Origin: Candidatus Thorarchaeota archaeon
GTDB taxonomy: Archaea > Asgardarchaeota > Thorarchaeia > Thorarchaeales > Thorarchaeaceae
NCBI GenBank assembly: GCA_018238205.1
Contig: JABCTV010000002.1
Span: 21,620-85,619, forward strand
DNA length: 64,000 nucleotides
Reading direction: 5' to 3'
The position numbers were made by a program, and so were the translations under genes. Under the pieces are notes generated by a model that searched no databases, was not told the DNA's origin, and worked only from the letters and a program-made list of their open reading frames with translations. This document shows positions 27,959 through 37,582 of this stretch, piece after piece (positions within the stretch are counted from its first letter, which is position 1; each line of letters opens with the position of its first letter).

Positions 27959-28007
27959 ACAATCTCTCACTCAGTAGTGTTTAAATAATAACGAGAAGGA
28001 CAAAAGA

Positions 28008-28035
28008 CTAGGTGAACGTAAATGCTAGGTGAACG
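28008..28035 (+). repeat. Short direct repeat in the proS leader
   Basis: CTAGGTGAACG at 28008-28018 and 28025-28035 (17-nt period). Confidence 0.5.
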
Positions 28036-28113
28036 CGTTCCGCACTATCAATAGACAACTAATTCTAATCCTAGCCAATTCCATAAATTTCAATCAGAAC
28101 AGAGGACAATATC

Positions 28114-29592
28114 ATGAGCAGTGAGAAAAAAGGACCAAGAAGTACCATATTTGACATTGACAAGGAAAAGAATTTTCCTGATTGGTACGGTGAGATTTGT
28201 AAGGTGGCTGAACTTGCCGACATTAGGTACGGCGTAAAGGGATTCACACCATTTCCTCCATGGAGTCTCATGAGCATGAACAACATGTTCAACATTCTAG
28301 AGGAAGTTCTCCAACGTAAGGATCACTTGCCCATGCTATTCCCAACTGTAATCCCTGAGAGCAACTTGACAAAGGAAGCTAAACACGTTGAGGGTTTCGT
28401 GCCCCAGGTGTTTTGGATTCAGGATATTGGCGATGGTGAAAAGCTTGAGGAGAGACTAGCTCTCCGACCTACAAGCGAAACTGCAATCTACCCAATGTAT
28501 TCTCTATGGATCAGGAGCTGGCGAGACCTTCCTCTGAAACGGTACCAGCGTTGTTCTGTATTCAGGTCTGAAGTTAAGAGCACTCGACCTTTCTTACGAG
28601 GAAGAGAGTTCCTGTGGATTGAAAGCCACAATGTCTATGCAACCCATGATGAGGTCAAAGCACAGGTAATGGAAGACCTTGAAACAACAAAGGAAGTCAT
28701 AACTGAAGATTTTGGAATTCCAGTAATGGTCTTTCGCAGAACCCAGTGGGACAAGTTTCCAGGGGGTTTGAATACATATGCAGCAGACACACTCATGCCT
28801 GACGGCAAAGTAATCCAACTTCCTTCAACTCATGATCTTGGAGATAACTTCGCCCGAGCATTTGATGTAAAGTACCTGAATGAGAACAATGAAACTGTGT
28901 ATGCATGGCAGACATGTTACGGACCAGCAGTTTCGCGAATCTTTGGTGCAATGATAGCAGTTCATGGCGATAACAAGGGGCTTAGACTTCCATTCAAAAT
29001 AGCACCTTATCAGATTGTAGTAATTCCCATATTCAGAGGTGATACTGCTGATGCAGTCCTCGAATACTGTGAAAACATCCAGAAGACTCTCAGAAAGGCT
29101 GGATTCAGGGTGCATATTGACATGAGAGATGGCACTCCTGGTTGGAAGTATAACTACTGGGAAATGAAGGGAGTTCCAGTCCGAGTTGAGGTAGGTCCCC
29201 GTGATCTCAAAGGTAACAAAGCTGTTCTCTTTCGTAGAGATACTATGGAACGAGAAACTATTGACATCAAAGACCTGAAGAAAGAGGTATCAGCTCTTGG
29301 AAAAGATATTGACAAGAATCTCAGAGCTGCAGCTGAAGCTAGATTCGAAGGTCTCATTGTTGATGCAGATAGCTATGGTACCATTGAGGATACCTTAGAC
29401 AAAGGTAAGATCGCCCGGACTCCATTCTGCACCACCGAGATGGAAGGTCTCTCATGTGCTGATGAGATTAAAGACCGGACAGGCGGTGAAGTTCGTGGTA
29501 CACGAATCGATGTCGAAGAGAAACCTGATGGAGTATGTGTATCCTGTGGAAAGGTTGCCACTGAAATCGTCTATATCGCACGTTCATACTAA
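28114..29592 (+). CDS. proS: Prolyl-tRNA synthetase (archaeal/eukaryotic type)
   Basis: NFPDWYGEICKVAELADIRYGVKGFTPFPPW…RPTSETAIYPMYSLWIRSWRDLP. Confidence 0.96.
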   Translation: MSSEKKGPRSTIFDIDKEKNFPDWYGEICKVAELADIRYGVKGFTPFPPWSLMSMNNMFNILEEVLQRKDHLPMLFPTVIPESNLTKEAKHVEGFVPQVFWIQDIGDGEKLEERLALRPTSETAIYPMYSLWIRSWRDLPLKRYQRCSVFRSEVKSTRPFLRGREFLWIESHNVYATHDEVKAQVMEDLETTKEVITEDFGIPVMVFRRTQWDKFPGGLNTYAADTLMPDGKVIQLPSTHDLGDNFARAFDVKYLNENNETVYAWQTCYGPAVSRIFGAMIAVHGDNKGLRLPFKIAPYQIVVIPIFRGDTADAVLEYCENIQKTLRKAGFRVHIDMRDGTPGWKYNYWEMKGVPVRVEVGPRDLKGNKAVLFRRDTMERETIDIKDLKKEVSALGKDIDKNLRAAAEARFEGLIVDADSYGTIEDTLDKGKIARTPFCTTEMEGLSCADEIKDRTGGEVRGTRIDVEEKPDGVCVSCGKVATEIVYIARSY

Positions 29593-29730
29593 TTCACTAT
29601 ACCCAAGGGCTGTAAACAGCTACGCAAATCTTGGAAGAATCTGGACATCAATGAAGCCAATAGTCGCATAAAGACCACTCATTCTTGTATGAGCTTAAAA
29701 GCTCCCCACAAGACCATCTACCGAACCTGA

Positions 29731-30960
29731 ATGTTGACCAATAAGGCCTACAGGTATGAACTGGACCCGAACAACATCCAGAGGTCATCCCTTGCTCAAC
29801 ATGCAGGAGTAGCTCGTTTTGCCTACAACTGGGGTCTCGAACAACGGATTGCACGGTACAAGAATAATCAGGGTAACGACCGGTTCACTAATGCTATGAA
29901 ACAACACAAGCTCCTCAACTCTCTGAAGAAGGACCAGTTTCCCTGGATGTACGAAACCTCGAAGTGTGCACCCCAAGAAGCCCTGAGAGACCTCCATAGA
30001 GCTTTCAAAAACTTCTATCGCGGACTCAAGTCTGGGAAGAAGGTCGGATTCCCTCGTTTCAAGAGGAGGGGCGTCAGGGATAGCTTCAGACTGACTGGGA
30101 TCATCAGGTTTCATGAGCGGGCAATCCAGCTCCCACGGATTGGAAAGGTCCGGATCAAGGAGAAGAAGAAGAGCTACTACAATGGAAGGATCCTCTCAGT
30201 CACTGTGCGACGTCGAGCCAACAAGTGGTTTGTTTCAGTCACTGTGGAGGAGAATATCCTTTACCCTCAACCTGTAAGAGGGGCGCCAGTTGGAGTGGAC
30301 CTAGGAGTGAAGACTCTGGCCACACTATCTGATGGGACCACCTTTGCAAACCCCCGGGCCCTAGGAAGACGATTGAGGAAATTGCGACAGCTCTCAAAGA
30401 ATCTTTCACGAAAGAAGAAGGGGAGCAAGAACCGCGAAAAGGCGAAACTGCGACTTGCAAAGATGTACCTACAGATATTCAATGTTCGACAGGATACACT
30501 GCATAAGCTGACGACCTATCTTGCCAAGAGCCACAGTAAGGTAGTGATCGAAGACTTGAATGTGTCATGGATGCTGAAGAACCGAAGGCTTGCAAGAGCC
30601 ATAGCTGATGTGGCGTTTCATGAGTTCAGACGACAGCTGGAGTACAAGTGCCAGTGGTACGGTTCTGAGCTTGTCGTCGTTTCAAGGACGTTTCCGTCCT
30701 CAAAGATGTGTTCACGTTGTGGGCACAGAAAGAAGGAGCTCTCTCTGTCGGAGAGGGAGTATCATTGTGAACAGTGTGGGCTTGAAATCGATAGGGATCT
30801 CAATGCTGCACTGAATCTGGTCGCCGTCAGTTTGCCGGAGACTCTAAACGCTTGCGGAGAGGAAGTAAGACTCTTAACAGATTTAGAGAATCTGCAGAGA
30901 GCAGCCTCGATGAAACAGGAACCGAACATCATCCCGGACTCGATGTCCAGGAATGTCTAG
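29731..30960 (+). CDS. tnpB: TnpB (IS605/IS1341-type RNA-guided nuclease), solitary
   Basis: RuvC motifs GVDLGVK, VIEDLNVS, DRDLNAALN; zinc finger CSRCGHRK…CEQCG; N-terminal HTH (…HAGVARFAYNWGLE). Full length, no tnpA in the window. Confidence 0.95.
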   Translation: MLTNKAYRYELDPNNIQRSSLAQHAGVARFAYNWGLEQRIARYKNNQGNDRFTNAMKQHKLLNSLKKDQFPWMYETSKCAPQEALRDLHRAFKNFYRGLKSGKKVGFPRFKRRGVRDSFRLTGIIRFHERAIQLPRIGKVRIKEKKKSYYNGRILSVTVRRRANKWFVSVTVEENILYPQPVRGAPVGVDLGVKTLATLSDGTTFANPRALGRRLRKLRQLSKNLSRKKKGSKNREKAKLRLAKMYLQIFNVRQDTLHKLTTYLAKSHSKVVIEDLNVSWMLKNRRLARAIADVAFHEFRRQLEYKCQWYGSELVVVSRTFPSSKMCSRCGHRKKELSLSEREYHCEQCGLEIDRDLNAALNLVAVSLPETLNACGEEVRLLTDLENLQRAASMKQEPNIIPDSMSRNV

Positions 30961-30995
30961 GTTTCGGGAAACGGCTCAATAGGGTTCTTGGCACG
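30780..30995 (+). ncRNA. Candidate omega-RNA / right-end region overlapping the tnpB 3' end
   Basis: Position only (omega-RNAs overlap tnpB 3' ends) plus terminal hairpin GTTTC-GG-GAAAC at 30961-30972; boundaries not determined. Confidence 0.35.
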
Positions 30996-31028
30996 CACGG
31001 AGGCATGGCCCTTTTCTGGTGATGTTGA

Positions 31029-32012
31029 ATGAAGGTATTGGTTGCTTCAAATCACGAATATGCTAAAATCATCCAAGATATCCTTGGGAATGCTGCAGAA
31101 GTTACTCTATCCGATACTACAATGGAATCTATTCTGGAAAAAGGTCGAGATGTGGATATTATCGCCTCAAATAGAGTTCCACGAGAACTCTTAGAAAATG
31201 AATCTGGATTAAAGATGATACAGACCTTCGCAGCAGGAGTAGAGAATATCGATTTTACAGCAATACAGGACCAGGACGATATCATCGTCTGCAATTCTCA
31301 TATCAATGCAGCAGAGGTCGCTGAATATGCAATCACCCTCCTTTTTGCAGTTGCAAAGAATATCATTCCAAACGATAGAGAACTTCGAAAGGGCGACTGG
31401 AAATACGCGTTTGGTGGATTGAACCCGAATATAGAGATACGAAACAAGACATGTCTAATACTTGGACTTGGGAGTATCGGGTCAGAGATTGCAAAACGGT
31501 TGAGAGCCTTTGATGTTAAGCTCTTTGCTGCAACACGAAGTGGGAGCTCTAAACATACAGATTTGGTAGAAAAACTCGTCAAGATTGATGAAGTAAAACC
31601 ACTGGTTGAAGAATCTGACTTCATCATCTTATCATTACCATTGACCTCCGATTCAAAAGGACTTGTTAATGAGAATTTCATCTCATGGATGAAATCGGAC
31701 TCTATTCTTGTGAATATATCACGGGGTCCTATTGTAAATGAAAAAGCACTCTTTGATGCTTTAAGGGATAATCGAATTCGTGGAGCTGGACTGGATGTGT
31801 GGTGGAGATATCCAAAGAAATGGCGTGGGAAAGGGGATCCTCCCTCGGATGTGCCTTTTCAGGAGCTTGATAACCTAGTAGCTTCACCACACAGAGCCGG
31901 TTATTCAGAGAACACAGAGCGGGAATATTTCCAGTTTGCAGGTGAGAACATACTTCGATTTGTCAATGGTGAAACACCATTTAATATCGTAGATTCCCAC
32001 CGTGGTTACTAA
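31029..32012 (+). CDS. D-isomer 2-hydroxyacid dehydrogenase
   Basis: LILGLGSIGSEIAKRLRAFDVKLFAATRS…SILVNISRGPIVNEKALFDAL. Confidence 0.92.
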   Translation: MKVLVASNHEYAKIIQDILGNAAEVTLSDTTMESILEKGRDVDIIASNRVPRELLENESGLKMIQTFAAGVENIDFTAIQDQDDIIVCNSHINAAEVAEYAITLLFAVAKNIIPNDRELRKGDWKYAFGGLNPNIEIRNKTCLILGLGSIGSEIAKRLRAFDVKLFAATRSGSSKHTDLVEKLVKIDEVKPLVEESDFIILSLPLTSDSKGLVNENFISWMKSDSILVNISRGPIVNEKALFDALRDNRIRGAGLDVWWRYPKKWRGKGDPPSDVPFQELDNLVASPHRAGYSENTEREYFQFAGENILRFVNGETPFNIVDSHRGY

Positions 32013-32115
32013 TACATTGATATTGGATAATAAATAATCTCAGGTTCAGAGGATATCATACCGTTCGTGGACAAGTTCTAAAAGTATCTCAGAAATGTAG
32101 GAATGATGTAATAGA

Positions 32116-32991
32116 ATGAAGAAGAGCACTGCTGCACTTATTGCCATAATTGGCAGCTTGATTGTCTTTAGCATCAAGTTCATTGCATTTTTCATCTCAA
32201 ACTCAGTGGCCTTGTTATCAGATGCTCTTGAATCGATTGTTAATATTTTAGCATCAGGAATGATGTTCCTTTCAATCTATATTTCAGAAAAACCTGCAGA
32301 TGATACACACAATTATGGTCATCAAAAAGTTGAGGATATATCAAGTGCTTTTGAAGGAATTTTCATTATAGCTGCTGCAATCCTCATTGTTAATGCCGCA
32401 GCCGGGAGGCTTTTTGTTCCAGTAGAGCTTCTTGAGGTAAATCTCGCTATTGCGATATCTGCGTTAGCTACGGGAATCAATGCAGGGATATCCATATTGT
32501 TGACACGAACAGCAAAGGCAAGTGGATCTGCAGCATTGGAAGGTGATGCGAAACACCTGCTATCAGACGTAATATCGACAGTAGGTATATGGATTGGACT
32601 TGTTATTGTACAAGTAACTGGATGGCAGATTATGGATGCCTTACTTGCATTTGTTGTAGCCATTTTGATAGCACGGATGGGCATTGGATTGATACTACAT
32701 TCACTACAACGTTTAATGGATCAATCTTGCGTAGAAGATGAAGCAGCAATACTTTCTGTTCTTGAGGAACATAAATCAAGCTATATTGAATTTCATGATC
32801 TGAAGACTCGCAGACAAGGTAATGTTGTGCTTGCTGAAATCCATCTAACAGTTCAAGACACAATGAGTGTTAGAATGGCTCATGATATTATTGACCAAAT
32901 TGAAGAAGCCCTGAAAAGAGAAGCTGATCATATCAGGTTAACAGTCCATATAGATCCCGAAACTGAACTCCAACCTTCAACTAATGAATGA
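32116..32991 (+). CDS. Cation diffusion facilitator (CDF) efflux protein
   Basis: SNSVALLSDALESIVN; HNYGHQKVEDISSAFEG; EGDAKHLLSDVIST. Confidence 0.92.
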   Translation: MKKSTAALIAIIGSLIVFSIKFIAFFISNSVALLSDALESIVNILASGMMFLSIYISEKPADDTHNYGHQKVEDISSAFEGIFIIAAAILIVNAAAGRLFVPVELLEVNLAIAISALATGINAGISILLTRTAKASGSAALEGDAKHLLSDVISTVGIWIGLVIVQVTGWQIMDALLAFVVAILIARMGIGLILHSLQRLMDQSCVEDEAAILSVLEEHKSSYIEFHDLKTRRQGNVVLAEIHLTVQDTMSVRMAHDIIDQIEEALKREADHIRLTVHIDPETELQPSTNE

Positions 32992-33088
32992 AAGTCCATC
33001 GAAAACTACCACTTTATTAATAATTCAAAAATTATAGGAGTACTTCAATGATGTTACATAATCAGATGATATACAGGAGTAGTATATC

Positions 33089-35374
33089 ATGGCGCGGTCA
33101 TCATACCTCAGTGAGTCCGAGAGTCAAGACTTTAAGGAGAGTATCAATCTTCGCAAGAGATGCAGTCAAGATTCGGGGGACAATGATTTGACGATAGAGA
33201 GTCTCTCAGAGATACCTGGTATTGGAGAAAAAGTCAGGAAAGCATTGGTAGATCACTTCGGTTCTGAAGTTGTAGCCCTCAAAGTGATACAAGACTCACG
33301 AGTAGACCTTGTAGCTGCAGTTCCTGGAATTGGTTCTAGACAAGCTGTCAATCTTGTAAAGGGCGCCTTCGAGCAACAATTCGGTGTCAGTTCTAACATG
33401 ATGCTACGTAGTAGCGATATTCGTAAAATCTACGAAACTGTGTTAGGAATAATGCAGGGTTATGCTAACACAACCTACGCAAAAGACAAATTATTCCTCT
33501 ATTTTCCTCTACCTCCCGAGAAGATGGACATAATCATTGAACGTCAGAAGTATTTTGCTGATGCAGCTGTGATGGCTCACGGGCTAAGTTCCGACCAACG
33601 TGAAATATTGAAGAGATTACTAACTCAAGTTCGGGGGCTCTATAGAAGGGCTAAACCACGACGAATCGAGGGTCGTGTTATAATCACCAACGATGACAAG
33701 GTCTTTGACAAATTAATTACTGAAGGTATTGACAAGTGGTGCCCGGTCTATGTGCTCTCTGACGGTGAGAGTGGAGTTGACTATGCTCAAGGCTATGATC
33801 TCGTGCTCTTCATTTCGCCATTTGGTGCTTTTGATGAGTCCATGGATATGCTAGCTAATGTTGAGATGCTTGGTAAGGACTGGTCCTTTGAAGATCTTTT
33901 ACCAGAACGTACTGTAAGTTTCTATGCTCGCAACTACCGTGTTATTGATGCATCATGTAAGTTAGCTGAGCTATTTAGTAGTCTACCAACCAATGATTCC
34001 ATGACCGAATTCACATCAGGTCTTGATATAGAAGGTCTCAGCAAAGTAGGTTCGATTTTGAAGAATTTGGATGAGAACGGAAACCTAGCCCAAGGAATTG
34101 ATTCTGATATTGATAGATACAGGAACGCAGTGAAAGTATTCCCAACAGCTATCGCCGAAACAGAATCATGGTTAAATGAAGAAATAACCACAAGAATTTC
34201 TAAGAGCCATATCACCCTTGGTGGTCAGCAAATAATCACAATACTTCAGTCTGCAGATATGGATGGTGCTGAAAGTAGTGCACTAAGAAATATGCTGCCT
34301 GCAGAAATTGTTGAAACATTTACTTCTACTATTCAGGAAGCCGAAGACAAACTTGCTCAGATGCTTGGCCTCACTGCCCGAGAAGCAGACTGGGTGACAG
34401 GGATTATCAATGAGGAGATTTCACTTCCTGCCAAGCTTGTTACTACTCAAATTAATGACTTGGAGGATAAGCTAAGACGCCTCTTTGCAGACAAACAATT
34501 CAGCCTAATCAAAAAGATCGCCAATGATCTGGATCGTTTACGAAATGAAGTAATGAAAGCTGTTCAGACCCTTCTCGAATTCGACTTATTCCTCGCTGTT
34601 GGCCTATTTGCTCTTGATTACGAGCTTACAACACCTAAGATATCGATGGAATACACCGGCTTAGGTGTGCAGGGTGCCACCAATATGTTTCTCGCTGAGA
34701 GTTTCCTAAAAGGAAAGCATGGAAAAGTTCAACCAATTGATTACTGCATTGGAAAAACACCGTTCCAACCTGAAGGAACAAATGGAGAGAACTGTGCTTT
34801 AATCTCTGGGGCTAATAGTGGTGGTAAGACAACCATAATTCAGACATTAGCTCAGGTTGTTACAATGGCACAATCTGGCTTCCCTGTACCTGCAAAGCAA
34901 GCTTACGTTCCAGTATTTGAGGAACTATACTTCTTCTATAAGAGTCGAGGGATGGTCAGTGCAGGAGCATTTGAAACAACGCTCAAACAGTTTGCAGAGA
35001 TTGTTGTATCTGAAAAATCAAAGCTTGCGCTCTTTGATGAAATTGAAGCTATAACAGAACCCGGAAGCGCAGCTAATGTAATCGCTGGTCTAATTGAAAT
35101 ACTTCAGAGCGACCCTCGAACATCAACTGTAATCTGTAGCCATCTAGCCAGGGAGATTCAAGAAGTGACAACAGTTCCTATACGGATTGATGGAATTGAG
35201 GCTCGTGGATTAGATGAGAATCTTGATCTGATTGTGGATAGAACACCCTGTTTTGGCAAGCTTGCCAGAAGCACTCCCGAACTTATAGTTGAGAGGCTCT
35301 CAAAGCTAACCAAAGGTCCCAAGAAGGCTGTCTATGAAAAGATACTTGAGAACCTCAATAGAATAAGAGAGTGA
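33089..35374 (+). CDS. HhH-MutS family ATPase (archaeal MutS-related protein)
   Basis: N-terminal double HhH (EIPGIGEKVRKALVDHFG, AAVPGIGSRQAVNLV); ISGANSGGKTTIIQTLAQ Walker A; LALFDEIEAITEPGSAA Walker B. Confidence 0.85.
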   Translation: MARSSYLSESESQDFKESINLRKRCSQDSGDNDLTIESLSEIPGIGEKVRKALVDHFGSEVVALKVIQDSRVDLVAAVPGIGSRQAVNLVKGAFEQQFGVSSNMMLRSSDIRKIYETVLGIMQGYANTTYAKDKLFLYFPLPPEKMDIIIERQKYFADAAVMAHGLSSDQREILKRLLTQVRGLYRRAKPRRIEGRVIITNDDKVFDKLITEGIDKWCPVYVLSDGESGVDYAQGYDLVLFISPFGAFDESMDMLANVEMLGKDWSFEDLLPERTVSFYARNYRVIDASCKLAELFSSLPTNDSMTEFTSGLDIEGLSKVGSILKNLDENGNLAQGIDSDIDRYRNAVKVFPTAIAETESWLNEEITTRISKSHITLGGQQIITILQSADMDGAESSALRNMLPAEIVETFTSTIQEAEDKLAQMLGLTAREADWVTGIINEEISLPAKLVTTQINDLEDKLRRLFADKQFSLIKKIANDLDRLRNEVMKAVQTLLEFDLFLAVGLFALDYELTTPKISMEYTGLGVQGATNMFLAESFLKGKHGKVQPIDYCIGKTPFQPEGTNGENCALISGANSGGKTTIIQTLAQVVTMAQSGFPVPAKQAYVPVFEELYFFYKSRGMVSAGAFETTLKQFAEIVVSEKSKLALFDEIEAITEPGSAANVIAGLIEILQSDPRTSTVICSHLAREIQEVTTVPIRIDGIEARGLDENLDLIVDRTPCFGKLARSTPELIVERLSKLTKGPKKAVYEKILENLNRIRE

Positions 35375-35952
35375 TGACTCACAGAGTATTGGTATTTGGT
35401 GATACACACATTCCATCCCGTAGGGATTCAATTCCAGAAGAGTTCTATAAACACATCAAAGAAAATGTGTATGATTTAGCTCTCATCACAGGCGACCTCA
35501 TACGAGAATCTGACATGAGAGCTGCTTTGCCGCCTCTACCAAGAAGCTTCATTGTGGTTGGAAATATGGACTATGGCAGTTCATACAATTTTCATGAACA
35601 AGTACAACTTGATGATTTCAAACTCCTTCTTATACATGGAACTCAATTACGCCCTCGGGGAAGCATCGAGCAATTGGGGGAGATTCTACACCAAATCGGT
35701 GGAGATGTTGCAGTTCATGGTCATACCCACAAAGCTGCTATTGATTTGTACAAAGACAGGTTATTTCTCAATCCTGGAACGATATCAGGAGCAACTGGAG
35801 GGTGGGGTGGTCGAGCCGATGCAAGTTTTATAGAACTTGAGGTTCAAAGTAGTGAGATGAAAGTCACACTCCACCAGACTGACTGGCGAGTAGTCAAGAT
35901 ATCTGAGATACAGTTCTTGAAACAGGATGACGTAATTATTAGAAAGTCCTGA
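35371..35952 (+). CDS. YfcE/MJ0936-type metallophosphoesterase
   Basis: FGDTHIPSRRDSIPEEF…LITGDL…VVGNMDY…VHGHTHKA…LNPGTISG. Confidence 0.92.
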   Translation: MMTHRVLVFGDTHIPSRRDSIPEEFYKHIKENVYDLALITGDLIRESDMRAALPPLPRSFIVVGNMDYGSSYNFHEQVQLDDFKLLLIHGTQLRPRGSIEQLGEILHQIGGDVAVHGHTHKAAIDLYKDRLFLNPGTISGATGGWGGRADASFIELEVQSSEMKVTLHQTDWRVVKISEIQFLKQDDVIIRKS

Positions 35953-35964
35953 AAATTCGATTGT

Positions 35965-36570
35965 TCAATATGTTCCCCAAGGATCCGGACTGACCAGCCG
36001 TAGATAGATTTTCTTCAAAACATTAGAGCTCTCCAGTAATGCTGCTTGTAATGTGGTTTCTTTATCCACGTTAACTTTCTTTGATTTCAAACCAATAAGC
36101 CTCCCCAAAATCCCTTTGGATGAATCACCCTTCAGAGAAACTTTTACTGGAATTACGCCCATAACATCCTCCTCTGGGAAGATGTCTCGAGTGAATTTTA
36201 AATCCTTGAAGAATAGAGCAAGTGTTTCCTTAACTGCAGTTTTCTCTTTCGTATTTGTTCGGAGTTCACTCACAATCTTAAGAGCACGTTTTCTCAGATG
36301 ATCCGCAACAACAGATTGTACTTGCTCTGCTAGTGCTCGATCCATAGCACATGCAATTCCGATGTTTATCATGAGGATACGTATTCTGTCCAGCATTACT
36401 CCAACATCTGCACCCACGATAGATTTTCCTCTCATAGAAGCTAACCAATCCTCATAGGCTGCACTCACACTACGCAAGTCATCCTCTTCAGAGAACTGAT
36501 CCAACTCCTCTGGAGGAAGCAGTGTACACCAAACAGCCATTGAAACGTTGTCTATATCATTGGGTGCCAT
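35965..36570 (-). CDS. Conserved hypothetical protein
   Basis: 201 aa ORF filling an intergenic slot; no family recognised. Confidence 0.6.
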   Translation of the reverse strand: MAPNDIDNVSMAVWCTLLPPEELDQFSEEDDLRSVSAAYEDWLASMRGKSIVGADVGVMLDRIRILMINIGIACAMDRALAEQVQSVVADHLRKRALKIVSELRTNTKEKTAVKETLALFFKDLKFTRDIFPEEDVMGVIPVKVSLKGDSSKGILGRLIGLKSKKVNVDKETTLQAALLESSNVLKKIYLRLVSPDPWGTY

Positions 36571-36680
36571 GTTTACTTCTCGTTCTCATCTGTTTTCAGT
36601 ATTGCTCGTCTGAGTATTGCTTGAGACACTCCTTTCTAATACTCATATGACTGATATTTACCTACAAATTGGTGAAAAAA

Positions 36681-36956
36681 ATGCCAAAATACAAAGTAAA
36701 GATTGAGGTCATAGATATCCTAAATGACGGTGAATGTTCAATGGGACAGAAGATTGGAGATGTCTTTGAGTATCCAGAAGATCGTGGGAAGATGTGTCCA
36801 AGTTCGTTTTATGTTCTCTATCCTTGGATAATGGTTATACTCTCTGGAGGAAGCTTTGCTGAGGAAGGCGATGGAAGTGATTTTATGACGACTGGTTGTC
36901 CTGATTACAAACATCAGGTTGTGTACAAGATATCGCGAACCGTTATTGAAGAATAA
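36681..36956 (+). CDS. TIGR04076-family protein
   Basis: MPKYKVKIEVIDILNDGECSMGQKIGDVFEY…CPDYKHQVVYKISR; start chosen at the second Met. Confidence 0.7.
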   Translation: MPKYKVKIEVIDILNDGECSMGQKIGDVFEYPEDRGKMCPSSFYVLYPWIMVILSGGSFAEEGDGSDFMTTGCPDYKHQVVYKISRTVIEE

Positions 36957-37029
36957 TTCAGTCATGTAACAGCAAGTAGCTTTTTACTCATAATGCATTG
37001 CTAGACAAGGACCAGAGGCAATACTAACA

Positions 37030-37509
37030 ATGATGAAAAATCCCCATAAACCGCGAAAAATATTGAGAATCGTTTGTATTCTGTTTGTAGCTGTTGGTCT
37101 TATTTCCGCTCTTCCTATGAATGTCATGGGACAGGATACTTTGTCATTCTCATTGGATCGTAACGTGGGGATGGGTTTTGGTAGTTACATAAGTGGCACA
37201 TTCAGCCTGCATGGAACAGGACCTGATACAATTCAGAATATTTCTGTTTATTTCAATGAGGTTGAGGTTCATTTCGTCACTGTAAATACCTTTAGCTGGC
37301 AGTTCAATACTGGAAATTATGAGAGCGGCGCTACGAATATTACACTCATGGGAATTGATGAATTTGGTACCCCACATTTTGCTAGTCGGACGGTTGTATT
37401 CATTGGTGACGCACTGAACAATATAATCTACATTGGAATTTTTGCTCTTGTAGGCGTTCTCTGTCTTGCCAAGTATGGACCCCAACTTATGCGTCTAAGA
37501 AAGAAGTAA
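37030..37509 (+). CDS. Secreted membrane-anchored protein with Ig-like region
   Basis: Signal peptide, beta-rich core, C-terminal TM (IIYIGIFALVGVLCLAKYG) with basic tail. Confidence 0.6.
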   Translation: MMKNPHKPRKILRIVCILFVAVGLISALPMNVMGQDTLSFSLDRNVGMGFGSYISGTFSLHGTGPDTIQNISVYFNEVEVHFVTVNTFSWQFNTGNYESGATNITLMGIDEFGTPHFASRTVVFIGDALNNIIYIGIFALVGVLCLAKYGPQLMRLRKK

Positions 37510-37582
37510 CAAAACGGTATTGTCCTTATGCACACATCAAAGTTAATGTGCAGATGGTGCACTTGTATATGTGGGATAAATC

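Noticed and set aside
29785-30482. Antisense ORFs within tnpB (29785-30114, 30239-30460, 30267-30482)
   Set aside because: Shadows of a GC-richer coding sequence; tnpB itself is unambiguous
31298-31681. 127-aa antisense ORF inside the 2-hydroxyacid dehydrogenase gene
   Set aside because: Ser/Phe-rich shadow translation with no independent support
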